Shown here: one piece after another, positions 16,199 to 24,847 of the stretch | How the letters are laid out: every line of letters begins with the position of its first letter | Position numbering within the stretch: the first letter of the stretch is position 1 | From: Anaerolineae bacterium | Lineage (GTDB): Bacteria; Chloroflexota; Anaerolineae; JAFGEY01 | Assembly: GCA_016931365.1 (NCBI GenBank) | Contig: JAFGEY010000217.1 | Span: forward strand, 1-64,000 | Reading direction: 5' to 3' | Length of the DNA stretch: 64,000 bases | The notes under the pieces: generated by a model | The model's input: the letters and a program-made list of their open reading frames with translations, nothing else | What the model was told of the DNA's origin: nothing | Databases searched by the model: none | Position numbers and translations under genes: made by a program

Positions 16199-18151
16199 AT
16201 GATGCAACACCACGCTAGATGGATATCCGTGTTGACCTTGGGGATCGTGCTGATCGCCTTTGGCCTGCGAATCTATCTCCTCGACAACCAATCCTTCGCC
16301 TTTGACGAAGGGTGGACCAGTTACGCAATCCACCACCCCTGGCGCGAAATGTGGGCTGTGCTCGCGCCGGACAACCACCCGCCGCTCTACTACCTGCTGG
16401 TCAAAGCGCTGGCCGAACTGGCCGGATACGGCGATTTTGCCACCCGCTTTCTCTCGGTGTTCTGCGGCACGGTCGTCGTCGCCGGAGTGTACGCACTGGG
16501 CCGCCGGCTGGGCGGTCAAGTTGGCGGGTTGGCTGCGGCATTGTTTGCCTCCTTTTCCCCCTCGTTGATCTATTACGCCCAGGAAGCGCGCATGTACGGC
16601 CTGTTGATGGCCCTCGGCGTGCTGTCGTCGTACTGCCTGACGCGTCTGGCCGAATGGCCAGATCGATGGCGGTGGTGGGTGGGCTATGTGCTGGCCGCCG
16701 CGGGGGCGCTGTACACGCAGTACTTTGCCATCTTGCTCGTCGTAGCGCACAACGTGGCCGCGTTGGGCTGGATCGCTCTCCAATCGCGCCGGGAGCGTCG
16801 CTGGGTGCGCCTGCTGGGGCACTGGGCGCTGGCGCAAGCCGCCATCCTGGCCCTCTATCTGCCCTGGCTGCCGACGGCGATCCGGCAGGTGAGCATCGGA
16901 CAGGGCACATGGTGGCGCATTCCCCTGCCCGCCTCGATGATCTTGAGCGACATCTGGCTCTTTTTCACTCTCGGGCCGAATCGCCCATCACAAACCCCCT
17001 GGTTGGACGGCCAGACGGCGGGCGTGCTGCTGGCACTGGTTGCCGCGTTGCTGCTCGGCTGGCGCAACAAACGCGCTGCGGGTAGCGCATTCGCCTGGGC
17101 GCTGCTGGCCTTGCCCGTGGCCCTCGTCGTGTGGACGGGCAGCCGCTGGCCCGTTTACACCGATCGCTACACCCTGATCGCCGCGCCGGGGCTGACCCTC
17201 CTCGTCGGACTTGGAGTGGCGGGATGCTGGAAGGCCCTGTCCGGTCGATGGCGCTGGCTGGGCGCGCTGGCGGGCGCGTCGATCCTGCTCGCGGCGATCG
17301 CCGGCCAGCTTGGTCAGTTGAATGCTTATTATCACCAACCTGCGTATTGGCGCGAAGATTTTTGCCGCGCGACACAGTATGTAATGGATACCTCCGGTGC
17401 GGACGATGCGGTGCTGATGCTCGGCGCTTACCAGCCGATGATGCAGTATTACCGCGGCGCGGCTCAGGTAGCGCGCTTTCCGCTGCACGGCGACAGCGTG
17501 CAGGATGAAGCCGAGGTAGTCGATGCGCTAAACACGGCGATCTCGCCCGCCAGCCAGGTGCGGCTGGTGATGTACAGTTGGCCCACCGTCGATCCGCAGG
17601 GATTGGTCGAAGGGATGCTGCGCACCAACTGCCGCCTGCAGGGCGAACACTGGCAGCGCGAAACGGGGCAACGGCCGATCAAGCTGCTCAACTTTGAAGC
17701 CTGCGCGCCGTTTGCGGTCGAGCCCCGAAGCGAGATCAACGCCCGATGGGGTGATCAAGTTGCCCTGACCGCCTACCGGCAGGTGCATTTCGAGCCGGGC
17801 ACGCAGGCACACCTGTTTCTGTGGTGGCAAACGCTGCGCCATCCGGATGAAAATTACAACACCTTTGTCCACCTGCTGGACGCCGACGGACAGATGATCA
17901 CCCAGTTCGATCACCTGCCCTTGAGCGACTTTTATCCGATGCAGGCCTGGCCGTCTGGCACGCCGCAGCGCGACGACGCCCCGCTCAACATCCCTGCCGA
18001 CGTCGATCTCGACGGCGCGTGGCTGGCGGTGGGTGTCTACGATCGCGCGTCGATGCAAAGGCTGTTGGTGACGTTGGATGGCGAACCGGTGGGGGGGTTT
18101 TTGCGCATCCCGGTTGGAAACAGCATTCCGCTGGGGAATGAGGGGCAATAA
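16199..18151 (+). CDS. GT39-like membrane glycosyltransferase with C-terminal beta-sandwich module
   Basis: 650 residues from the first ATG after the tRNA terminator; an earlier TTG lies inside the terminator stem. The GT-C pattern is clear: FAFDEGWTSYAIHH carries the catalytic Asp-Glu pair after the first helix, then DNHPPLYYLLVKAL, RFLSVFCG and YYAQEARMYGLLMALG. About eleven membrane helices are followed from residue about 500 by a soluble beta-rich domain (FVHLLDADGQMITQFDH; LAVGVYD). The same module occurs in the genes at 24848 and 47534. Such enzymes move mannose or arabinose from polyprenyl phosphate to proteins or lipids; the acceptor is unknown here. Confidence 0.75.
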   Translation: MMQHHARWISVLTLGIVLIAFGLRIYLLDNQSFAFDEGWTSYAIHHPWREMWAVLAPDNHPPLYYLLVKALAELAGYGDFATRFLSVFCGTVVVAGVYALGRRLGGQVGGLAAALFASFSPSLIYYAQEARMYGLLMALGVLSSYCLTRLAEWPDRWRWWVGYVLAAAGALYTQYFAILLVVAHNVAALGWIALQSRRERRWVRLLGHWALAQAAILALYLPWLPTAIRQVSIGQGTWWRIPLPASMILSDIWLFFTLGPNRPSQTPWLDGQTAGVLLALVAALLLGWRNKRAAGSAFAWALLALPVALVVWTGSRWPVYTDRYTLIAAPGLTLLVGLGVAGCWKALSGRWRWLGALAGASILLAAIAGQLGQLNAYYHQPAYWREDFCRATQYVMDTSGADDAVLMLGAYQPMMQYYRGAAQVARFPLHGDSVQDEAEVVDALNTAISPASQVRLVMYSWPTVDPQGLVEGMLRTNCRLQGEHWQRETGQRPIKLLNFEACAPFAVEPRSEINARWGDQVALTAYRQVHFEPGTQAHLFLWWQTLRHPDENYNTFVHLLDADGQMITQFDHLPLSDFYPMQAWPSGTPQRDDAPLNIPADVDLDGAWLAVGVYDRASMQRLLVTLDGEPVGGFLRIPVGNSIPLGNEGQ

Positions 18152-18153
18152 CA

Positions 18154-19026
18154 ATGGATACCGTGACTCTAGAATGGATTTTAGCGCGGCGTAACGTGCA
18201 GTATCGGCGCACGCCGGCGCTGGCCTTGAAAGACGAATCAGAGGCGCGTACCTTTGTCGACGCGGTGGGATTCTGCTTTCTGTGGCCGATCAAAGACGTC
18301 GAACTGCCCAACCTGCTGCACGCCATCGCCGGACGGGCACGCACCGTGCCCGAAGAGCACGCCGACCCCGACGGCAGCCGTTGCTGGGGCTGGAAAGATC
18401 GCTCGCTGGGGCAAAGATGGTGGTATTACGGTAAGTTGCTACGCCGCAGGGCGACAATGATCTCGCTCGATCTGCTGCCCTATTTCTATGCGTGCAGCGC
18501 CAACTATGGCGATCTGAATGACTATTTGCAGGAATATCAGGATGGGGTGCTCACTTTGGAGGCCAGGCAGGTTTACGAAGCGCTGCTCGAAAATGGCCCG
18601 CTGGACACGGTGCAACTGCGCAAAAAAGCCCATTTGAGCGCCGAGAGCGCCAAAACCCGCTTTGACCGCGCGCTGAACGAGCTGCAGGTAGGGCTCAAGG
18701 TGCTGCCAATCGGCGTGGCCGCAGTGGGCGCGTGGCGCTATGCCTTTGTGTACGAGATTGTGCAGCGACATTTCCCCGATCTGCCGGAACGCGCCCGGCA
18801 GATCAAACGCGGCGCGGCGCGGCGCACCCTGGTACAGCGCTACCTGGAGGCCGTCGTTGCCATCGAGCCATCGGCTGTGGGACAGGTCTTTCACGTGTTC
18901 AACTGGAGCAAGACAGAACTCGCGCACACGATTGCCGCGCTGGTGGACGAAGGGGCGATCTGCCGGGTCAAGGTCGAGGGTGAGACGCACTGGCAGCTCA
19001 TCCCGACGCGGTTTATCGAGGCGTAG
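18154..19026 (+). CDS. AlkZ-related winged-helix protein (HTH_42-like)
   Basis: 290 residues; the ATG is two bases after the previous stop. It resembles the short AlkZ-related group: SEARTFVDAVGFCFLWPIKD, WGWKDRSLGQRWWYYGKLLRR and ARQVYEALLENGPLDT are recognisable, with winged-helix segments at about residues 130-170 and 240-280. The full-length relatives YcaQ/AlkZ are DNA glycosylases that unhook interstrand crosslinks; I cannot see the QxQ/QxD-type catalytic motif, so a glycosylase role is not established. Its stop is followed by a repeat-rich gap. Confidence 0.55.
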   Translation: MDTVTLEWILARRNVQYRRTPALALKDESEARTFVDAVGFCFLWPIKDVELPNLLHAIAGRARTVPEEHADPDGSRCWGWKDRSLGQRWWYYGKLLRRRATMISLDLLPYFYACSANYGDLNDYLQEYQDGVLTLEARQVYEALLENGPLDTVQLRKKAHLSAESAKTRFDRALNELQVGLKVLPIGVAAVGAWRYAFVYEIVQRHFPDLPERARQIKRGAARRTLVQRYLEAVVAIEPSAVGQVFHVFNWSKTELAHTIAALVDEGAICRVKVEGETHWQLIPTRFIEA

Positions 19027-19320
19027 AGCGCCTGCCGGCTCTGCTGAATTTGACAGGATGAACAGGATTGAAGTGAGGCATCCTCATGCGATGGCACTGA
19101 ACGCCATCGCCGCCGAACGGTACACATCTGATAGATAGATCAGATAGAACTTGGACAATTGAGTCAACGCAATCATCCGCAGATTACACAGATGGCACAG
19201 ATTAAAACAAATCTGCGATAATCTGCGAAATTTACGGATAGATACTCATTCAGTCATTGTCCAACATTGGTCTGATTTGTCTATGAGGATGTGCACTCCT
19301 TTAAGGACATCGTCCCTATT
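19027..19320. other. Intergenic gap of 294 bases with palindromes, no gene seen
   Basis: The gap lies between two converging genes. It holds a perfect 8 bp hairpin (GCGATGGC 19088-19095 with GCCATCGC 19103-19110) and a 114-base nested inverted-repeat element (19151-19264). I see no open frame with a ribosome binding site and no tRNA-like fold. Confidence 0.7.
19151..19264. repeat. Nested inverted-repeat element, 114 bp
   Basis: Outer arms TTGGACAAT (19151-19159) and ATTGTCCAA (19256-19264) enclose an imperfect inner inverted repeat built from the unit CGCAGATTA / TAATCTGCG. The layering suggests a miniature non-autonomous element or a composite of two palindromic repeats. No target duplication is evident. 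Confidence 0.6.
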
Positions 19321-20640
19321 TTAGGGCGCGCAGGCAAAAGGCATCAACCGGGCCTTGAGGTCGGGGTAACTGCCATATGCGGCGATCTCACGCACGTACA
19401 CACGCAGTGTCTCACTTTGCCCACGCAGCCACTCCAACTGCCCGCCGAGCGGATTCCCCGTCGATGGGCTGGTCGCATACGAGCCGTGAAAGGCAAAAAA
19501 GGCCTGGTTGAGTTTGCGAATCTGGTAGCCCTGTTCCACAAACGTCTGGCGGCGCAGCTCCATATATTCTTCAGCCTGCTCCACCTTGCCTTCCTCAAGC
19601 AGATTGTCTACCCACAGGCGCGTCTGACGCATCTCGCGGCTGTAATCGAACACCTCCGGCGGCGGCTCTTCGGGCCAGACCAGTTCGCCCGCTGACATCG
19701 GCACGCAGTCCGGCGGAACAGGGATGGCCGGCAGTTGATCGGCCAGTTCGGGATAGTAGCGCAAAATGATCCGCTGCCCGATCTCCCGCCCGATGATGCT
19801 GGCTGAGGTCTCGTTAAGGGTGGTCATTTCGCCGCTGGCGTTGTAATTGTAGCCCAATGGAAAGATAACCAGGTAATGGTGCGCCCATTCGTGAGCAAAG
19901 GTGTCGGCCAGCCAGACCAGCGAGTCGGTCTCCAGGATCATCGCCGGGTAGGCCGACAGCCCGCCGATGCGCGTGACCATTGAGCGCATATTGCCAAACT
20001 GTGCGTCGACGCCAGTTTCCAAATCCACCTGATCCGCCAAGGGGATGCCGGCCTTGAGGTGGACGTCGGCCTCGCGGGTGATCTGGGCGCGCTGCGAGAC
20101 GATCAGCAGCAGGGGCAGCTCGGTGAAGCGAATCTTGACCGGCGGCCACACATAGCCCCCCAGGCCAAATCCCTCCGCCTCCAGTTCGGTCGAGGTCTGT
20201 TCTTCCAGAATCCCTTCGACCAGATTTTGCCGCGCCGACATCCAGGCCCTGAGTGCGGCCAGCTCGGCCTGTTGCGCGGCAGCGATCCGGTCGGCCGCCG
20301 ATTCGTCATAGCGGCTGTAAATTTCTTCGATCTGCCCGCGCAAGCGATTGGCCTGCTTTAGCGCATCCAGATAGGCGATCACCAGGTCGTGGCGAGCGGC
20401 CTCGCTCAAGGTATCCTGTGGGGCGGCAAATTCCATGCCCAGCTTGTTGATCAGCGCCCCGATCTCCCACCAGGTAAAGTTGAATTTTCGGCCGCCGACC
20501 TGCTCGCTCAAACAAAGGCCGAAATAATCCGCCGGCTGCACATCGCCGCCGCGCAAAAGAACGAACAGTGCAGCGAAAACAAGCGCACTGTTCAGCCCAA
20601 CCCGACCCCAGCGGTGAATATATAGTTTGAGCTTTTTCAT
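19321..20640 (-). CDS. Membrane-anchored putative metallopeptidase (HExxH)
   Basis: 439 residues; ATG with GGGAG upstream. One N-terminal membrane helix (residues 14-30) is followed by an extracytoplasmic region. A coiled-coil-like stretch lies at about 85-150. The zinc signature is HEWAHH (H250, E251, H254) and NETSA with E277 as probable third ligand, a gluzincin-like spacing of 23. I do not recognise the family beyond 'putative aminopeptidase-like'. The substrate is unknown. It converges on the AlkZ-related gene, and an 18-bp-TIR element lies just upstream of its start. Confidence 0.6.
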   Translation of the reverse strand: MKKLKLYIHRWGRVGLNSALVFAALFVLLRGGDVQPADYFGLCLSEQVGGRKFNFTWWEIGALINKLGMEFAAPQDTLSEAARHDLVIAYLDALKQANRLRGQIEEIYSRYDESAADRIAAAQQAELAALRAWMSARQNLVEGILEEQTSTELEAEGFGLGGYVWPPVKIRFTELPLLLIVSQRAQITREADVHLKAGIPLADQVDLETGVDAQFGNMRSMVTRIGGLSAYPAMILETDSLVWLADTFAHEWAHHYLVIFPLGYNYNASGEMTTLNETSASIIGREIGQRIILRYYPELADQLPAIPVPPDCVPMSAGELVWPEEPPPEVFDYSREMRQTRLWVDNLLEEGKVEQAEEYMELRRQTFVEQGYQIRKLNQAFFAFHGSYATSPSTGNPLGGQLEWLRGQSETLRVYVREIAAYGSYPDLKARLMPFACAP

Positions 20641-20657
20641 CGAGTCTCCCGAAAAAA

Positions 20658-20762
20658 GTAAGGGCGAAGCATTCCTTAAAGCCGATTATATCGACAAATA
20701 ATGTTCTTATATGAAATATCAAGATGCCTTAAAGTCGGTCACTGGGAATGCTTCGCCCTTAC
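20658..20762. repeat. 105 bp element with 18 bp perfect terminal inverted repeats (copy A)
   Basis: GTAAGGGCGAAGCATTCC (20658-20675) is the exact reverse complement of the sequence at 20745-20762. The 69-base interior is AT-rich. The right arm overlaps the 3' end of the GNAT gene and supplies its TAA stop. Copies C (36341) and D (39862) have nearly the same arm and length. The interior read on the minus strand shows limited similarity to theirs. Confidence 0.85.
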
Positions 20763-21550
20763 TCTTGTGTTTTGCCAAAAATGGTGTATTGATTGACGAG
20801 TTCCAGGCCCAGGTCGGTGCAGGCTTCATATGCGATAGATTGCGCCGGGGCCAGGCAGCCCAGCAAATCAATTTTGCCATCCTTTTGGCTCAAGTCGATT
20901 GCCGCGCGGAGCAGCTCGCGGGCGACTTTTGGTTCTTGCGCCATAATCGATTCAATCCAGTACCCTTCGTATTGCAGCGTGCGCACGCGCACCAGTTCGA
21001 TGTGTCCCTGTGCGATGCCATCTCGCTCGCCGATCAGGCAAGCGTTTTCCGTTTCCTGAAGCAGATATTCCGGCGCCAGGACATCGGCAGACTGCGCGCG
21101 CCGAACTGAAATCGCTATCTCCGCGCGGCTAAAGACGGCGCGCGACGTATCCCATACCAGCAGGTGCGCGTCGGCGGCCGGCGCAAACCCATTTTTGACA
21201 AACGCGCGTTGCGAGGCGATGTTGCCGCGGGCGACGATTGCCCGCGCCGGCAGTGGCGCGTTCTGAACGGCGGCTGCCACCAGTGCGGTGCCGATCCCGC
21301 GCCCCTGCGCCGACGGATGCACGGCCAGTTCGTCGATCTCCCAGCGTGGACCGGCCAGGCTGCGGGTGCCAAACGCAGAGACAAAGCCGACGACGCCGTG
21401 GCTGTCGTCGGCCACCCAGATATATTGATCGGCGGACGCCAGCTCGATGATGTATTCAGGCGCGTAATGGCAGTCGTTAAAGGTCGCCCGATCCACGTCG
21501 ATGATGCCCCGCGCGTCACGCAAGGTGTGGTCAAAAGGTCGGATGTCCAT
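20759..21550 (-). CDS. GNAT-family N-acetyltransferase, long form
   Basis: 263 residues from the ATG at 21550; an upstream TTG would add 15 unlikely residues. The first domain holds a classical GNAT motif A (VHPSAQGRGIGTALVAAAV, about residues 77-95) preceded by WEIDELAV. The second half (about residues 140-263) looks like a degenerate second GNAT lobe, as in two-domain acetyltransferases. The last codons and the stop lie at the end of copy A of the 18-bp-TIR element, so the original C-terminus may have been altered. The acceptor substrate is unknown. Confidence 0.7.
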   Translation of the reverse strand: MDIRPFDHTLRDARGIIDVDRATFNDCHYAPEYIIELASADQYIWVADDSHGVVGFVSAFGTRSLAGPRWEIDELAVHPSAQGRGIGTALVAAAVQNAPLPARAIVARGNIASQRAFVKNGFAPAADAHLLVWDTSRAVFSRAEIAISVRRAQSADVLAPEYLLQETENACLIGERDGIAQGHIELVRVRTLQYEGYWIESIMAQEPKVARELLRAAIDLSQKDGKIDLLGCLAPAQSIAYEACTDLGLELVNQYTIFGKTQE

Positions 21551-21623
21551 TTTCGTGTCTAATTTTCGTGCAATATTTGCGCAAAATTTACGCAAAATTT
21601 ACGCAACTTTCACGCCTGACCCG

Positions 21624-21652
21624 TTCCCAAAACGCAAAACCCGTGTTATACT
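21624..21652 (+). promoter_or_regulatory. Putative promoter of the 31-codon gene
   Basis: TATACT (21647-21652) lies 28 bases before the small gene. TTCCCA (21624-21629) is 17 bases upstream and is a weak -35. Confidence 0.5.
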
Positions 21653-21680
21653 CTTGAAGAAATAAAACGAGGGGTGATTG

Positions 21681-21776
21681 ATGCTGAAAGAATTGTTTGA
21701 GAACCGCGAAAACATTGCACTGGTATTGCTCCTTTTCTCCCTGGTGGCCTACAGCGCCATTGGGTTGGTCATTTAA
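21681..21776 (+). CDS. Small single-pass membrane peptide, 31 residues
   Basis: A short frame with ATG at 21681 and TAA at 21774-21776. The sequence starts MLKELFENRENIA and continues into a 17-residue hydrophobic helix ending in GLVI. GAGGGG lies six bases before the ATG, a TATACT -10 lies further upstream, and a strong hairpin terminator follows 15 bases after the stop. This complete promoter-RBS-ORF-terminator unit makes a real gene likely even though the product is tiny. I do not recognise the family. Charged N-terminus plus one helix would fit a membrane-protein partner or regulator. Confidence 0.65.
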   Translation: MLKELFENRENIALVLLLFSLVAYSAIGLVI

Positions 21777-21790
21777 TCCGAGGCTTTTGC

Positions 21791-21823
21791 AAAGGCGGGC
21801 TGACAACAGCCCGCCTTTTTTCT
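21791..21823 (+). terminator. Rho-independent terminator of the 31-codon gene
   Basis: AAAGGCGGGCT (21791-21801) pairs perfectly with AGCCCGCCTTT (21808-21818), loop GACAAC, and runs into TTTTTTTTC. Confidence 0.9.
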
Positions 21824-21851
21824 TTGCCCCGCACTCCAAACCGAGTATAAT
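21823..21851 (+). promoter_or_regulatory. Putative promoter of the spermidine-synthase-like gene
   Basis: TATAAT (21846-21851) matches the consensus -10; TTTGCC at 21823-21828, 17 bases upstream, is a poor -35 directly abutting the preceding terminator. Confidence 0.5.
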
Positions 21852-21878
21852 AACCTCACACTGTGTTTGGAGGTTCCC

Positions 21879-23459
21879 TTGTCTGCACATCAACGCCCCG
21901 TCGTCTTGCGACGCCCCGTCTGGCCCGTATACCTGGTCGTCTTTGTCAGCGGCATGACCACTATGGCCACCGAGATGGCCGCTTCACGCCTGCTTGGCCC
22001 CTACTTTGGCGACTCACTGCTGGTGTGGGCCAACCTGATCGGCCTGATCCTGCTCTGCCTGACCCTGGGTGGCTACCTGGGCGGCCGCTGGGCCGATCAC
22101 AGCCCGCGCGTGGAGACATTATACACCATCACCTCGATTGCCGCATTTCTGGTCGGGCTGGTGCCCTTTGTCGCCGCGCCAACGTTGAGGTTGGCTCAAG
22201 GCGCGTTTACCAACGTCGGTGCGGCGCTGGCCAGTTTTGACGCCATCCAGATCGGCGGTTCGTTTGTAGGCGTGCTGCTCCTCTTTGTCCCGCCGATCAC
22301 CCTGCTCGGCTGCGTGTCGCCCTTTGCCATCCGCCTGCAAACCAAGCAGATTCGCTCGGCGGGGCGAAGCGCAGGGGGCATCTATGCCCTGTCGACGTTG
22401 GGCAGCATTTTGGGCACTTTTGCCCCGGTGCTGCTGCTGATCCCGGCCTTTGGCACCGCGCAGACATTTCTCATCTTTGCCTTTTTGCTGCTCGCCGTCT
22501 CGCTGATCGGCCTGATCGCTCAGAGGGGCGGCCGGCAGATTGCGCTCGCCGGCGCGCTGATCGCCCTGCTGCTCCTACTGGCGCTGATCTTTCCTCATCG
22601 CGTGGTCAAAGCCGACGCGCGGATGATCGATGAGCAGGAATCACGCTACAATTACATCCAGGTGCTCGAGGTCGACGGCGTGCGCTATCTGATGCTCAAC
22701 GAGGGGCAGGGCGTACACTCGATCTATGACCCCAATGCACTGTCCACTTTTGGCACCTGGGATGTGCTGACCGTGGCCCCGCTGTTCAACAACCCGCCCT
22801 TTGCCGCCGATCAGGTGGAGCGTATTTGCATCATCGGACTGGCGGCGGGCACCTCGGCGCGGCAAGCGACCCAGGTTTACGGCCCAATTCCCATCGACGG
22901 GGTCGAAATCGACCCGGCCATCGTCGAGGTGGGACGGCAGTATTTTGACATGAACCAGCCCAACCTGAACGTACACCTCACCGACGGGCGCTTTTTCCTA
23001 GAAAACACAGCAGAACGATACGACTTGATTATCATCGATGCGTACCGGCTGCCCTACATCCCTTTTCAGCTCACGACGACCGAATTTTTTGCCCTGGCCC
23101 ACAGCCGCTTGACGCCGCGCGGGGTAGTTGCTGTGAATGTGGGCCGCACCGAAAGCGATTACCGGATGGTCGAGGCAATTGCCGCCACGCTGGGCAAACA
23201 TTTCGCTGCCATCCACGCCGTCAACCTGGTCGACACGTTCAACACGGTGCTGGTGGCGACCCAGGAAGCCACCGTAGCCGAAAACCTGCACCTCAACGCC
23301 GCATCGGCTTGGCATCCGTTTTTTGTGGATGTGGCGCAGCGCGCTTTGCCCCACCTGTACGCCTTGCAGGGCGACGGCCTGGTTTTCACCGACGATCGCG
23401 CGCCGGTGGAGAGCCTGACCAATGCCATTTTGCTGCGCTACCTGCTGACGGGAGAGTGA
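21879..23459 (+). CDS. Fused membrane / spermidine-synthase-like protein
   Basis: 526 residues. The TTG at 21879 is chosen because GGAGG sits five bases upstream. Seven or eight hydrophobic segments fill residues 14-245 (SGMTTMATEMAASRLLGPYF; GGYLGGRWAD; LLGCVSPFAIRLQ), typical of the membrane half of fused spermidine synthases. The C-terminal half is a Rossmann methyltransferase-like domain: ICIIGLAAGTSARQA is the dcSAM/SAM binding loop, DGVEIDPAIVEVGRQYF follows, and DLIIIDAYR holds the Asp expected in the active centre. Real polyamine synthesis is doubtful for such fusions, and the substrate is unknown. Confidence 0.75.
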   Translation: MSAHQRPVVLRRPVWPVYLVVFVSGMTTMATEMAASRLLGPYFGDSLLVWANLIGLILLCLTLGGYLGGRWADHSPRVETLYTITSIAAFLVGLVPFVAAPTLRLAQGAFTNVGAALASFDAIQIGGSFVGVLLLFVPPITLLGCVSPFAIRLQTKQIRSAGRSAGGIYALSTLGSILGTFAPVLLLIPAFGTAQTFLIFAFLLLAVSLIGLIAQRGGRQIALAGALIALLLLLALIFPHRVVKADARMIDEQESRYNYIQVLEVDGVRYLMLNEGQGVHSIYDPNALSTFGTWDVLTVAPLFNNPPFAADQVERICIIGLAAGTSARQATQVYGPIPIDGVEIDPAIVEVGRQYFDMNQPNLNVHLTDGRFFLENTAERYDLIIIDAYRLPYIPFQLTTTEFFALAHSRLTPRGVVAVNVGRTESDYRMVEAIAATLGKHFAAIHAVNLVDTFNTVLVATQEATVAENLHLNAASAWHPFFVDVAQRALPHLYALQGDGLVFTDDRAPVESLTNAILLRYLLTGE

Positions 23460-23462
23460 TCG

Positions 23463-24116
23463 ATGATGCGAAAAGGATATTGGCTGTTATTGATCGCGCT
23501 GTTGGCCGCCTGCGCGCCCAAAACCGCCGCGCTGTTGCCCACCGCAACGGCTACTCAGCCTGCCCCGGCGCCCACGTTCACTGCGCCCGCCACCACGCCG
23601 ACGCCGTCTGTGTATGTCGTACAGGCCGGGGACACGCTCTCGACCATCGCCGCGCGGTTTGAGGTGTCGACCGAGGAATTGCAGCGCGCCAACAACATCG
23701 CCGACCCGAATCTGATCCATGTGGGACAAAAACTGATCATCCCCGGCCCCACACCGGCGGTCACACCCACCCTCCCGCCGACCCTCACCCCATCGCCTCA
23801 GTCTCCGCCGCAGCTTGAAATCCTCGGCGTCATCGGGCGGGGCGCGCCGGGCACAGAAACAGCGATCCTGGTCAATCGGGGCCGTCCGGCGTTGTTAACG
23901 GGGTGGTCACTGCGCGACGACCAAGGCAACGCCTACATTTTCCCCAACATCTACCTCGGCACGGGCGCCGAGCTGCGCGTGCACACCGGCCCCGGCGAAA
24001 ACACACCGCAGCATCTCTACTGGGGGCGAGACACTGCGGTGTGGGGAGAAGCCGGCGACACGGTCATCCTGGCCGATGAGCGCGGCGTAGTCTATGCCAG
24101 CAAGGTGCTGGATTAA
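23463..24116 (+). CDS. LysM-domain lipoprotein with lamin-tail-like domain
   Basis: 217 residues. The signal peptide ends with the lipobox LLAAC (Cys about 17). A Thr/Pro-rich linker leads to one LysM domain (YVVQAGDTLSTIAARFEVST to HVGQKLIIP, about residues 46-95), which binds peptidoglycan. After another Pro/Thr linker, the last 100 residues (VNRGRPALLTGWSLRDDQGN; GAELRVHTGPG) look like a lamin-tail (LTD) beta-sandwich, common in secreted bacterial proteins. It lies three bases after the spermidine-synthase-like gene and is probably co-transcribed. It is likely a cell-wall-associated structural or adaptor lipoprotein. Confidence 0.8.
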   Translation: MMRKGYWLLLIALLAACAPKTAALLPTATATQPAPAPTFTAPATTPTPSVYVVQAGDTLSTIAARFEVSTEELQRANNIADPNLIHVGQKLIIPGPTPAVTPTLPPTLTPSPQSPPQLEILGVIGRGAPGTETAILVNRGRPALLTGWSLRDDQGNAYIFPNIYLGTGAELRVHTGPGENTPQHLYWGRDTAVWGEAGDTVILADERGVVYASKVLD

Positions 24117-24159
24117 ATTTACCCTCCCGGAAATTGCGCACTTGGGAGGGGAAGGTAAG

Positions 24160-24807
24160 CTATGCCAATTCATTCAAATCGCTGGGCTGGGCCAGCAAAT
24201 GACAGACCTCGTTCATCGTTAACAGGCAAAAGCTGACTCTATCATAATCAATGCGGTTGATACATCCCGTATCCTGACGCAAACGCCAGTATCCGCCGTT
24301 GTCGAGGCCGATCACGTAACAGAGCATCACCTTGTTGATCGCTTCGTGTCCAACGATGACCACGATTTCCCCATCGTGCTGCTCCCAAAGCCAGTCCAAC
24401 GTCTCCTCGATGCGCCGGCGAACGTCAGCCAGCGACTCGCCCCCCGGCATTTGCACCTCTTGCGGCGAGACGATCCACTGTCGATGCAGGTCGGGCCATT
24501 GGGCGATCACCTCCTTCGCCGACCGTCCACTCCACTGTCCATAATTGATGTCCAGCAACGCAGCCAGCGGTTTAGCTTTGAGGCTGTGCGTCTGAGCGAT
24601 GACAATCGCCGTGTTCAGCGATCGGTTGAGCGGGCTGGTGTACACGGCGGCAATGTCCAACGGTTTGAGCGCCTCGGCGATGGACTGAGCCTGGACGATG
24701 CCCGTGGCGTTGAGCTTGATGTCGATGCGACCGCAAAAGTGCCCCCCATGCGTTCCCCGCGCGCTCCATTCAGTCTGTCCGTGGCGTACCAAAATGATTT
24801 TCAGCAC
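24160..24807 (-). CDS. Histidine phosphatase superfamily protein (GpmB/CobC-like)
   Basis: 215 residues from a GTG with GAGG eight bases upstream; an ATG eight codons earlier is possible but lacks a ribosome binding site. The catalytic RHG motif is in KIILVRHGQTEWS, the second arginine in YTSPLNRSLNTA, the proton-donor Glu in GGESLADVRRR, and the second histidine in VIVGHEAINK. It could be a phosphoglycerate-mutase-like or alpha-ribazole phosphatase-like enzyme; its position after a glycosyltransferase does not settle the substrate. Confidence 0.8.
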   Translation of the reverse strand: MLKIILVRHGQTEWSARGTHGGHFCGRIDIKLNATGIVQAQSIAEALKPLDIAAVYTSPLNRSLNTAIVIAQTHSLKAKPLAALLDINYGQWSGRSAKEVIAQWPDLHRQWIVSPQEVQMPGGESLADVRRRIEETLDWLWEQHDGEIVVIVGHEAINKVMLCYVIGLDNGGYWRLRQDTGCINRIDYDRVSFCLLTMNEVCHLLAQPSDLNELA

Positions 24808-24847
24808 TATGTTCGCCTCACTTTTCACCATCACGAAGGTTCTAGTT

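Noticed and set aside
20658..20762. Complete insertion sequence at the TIR element
   Set aside because: Only 105 bp, no room for a transposase frame and no target duplication; a non-autonomous element is the most that can be said.
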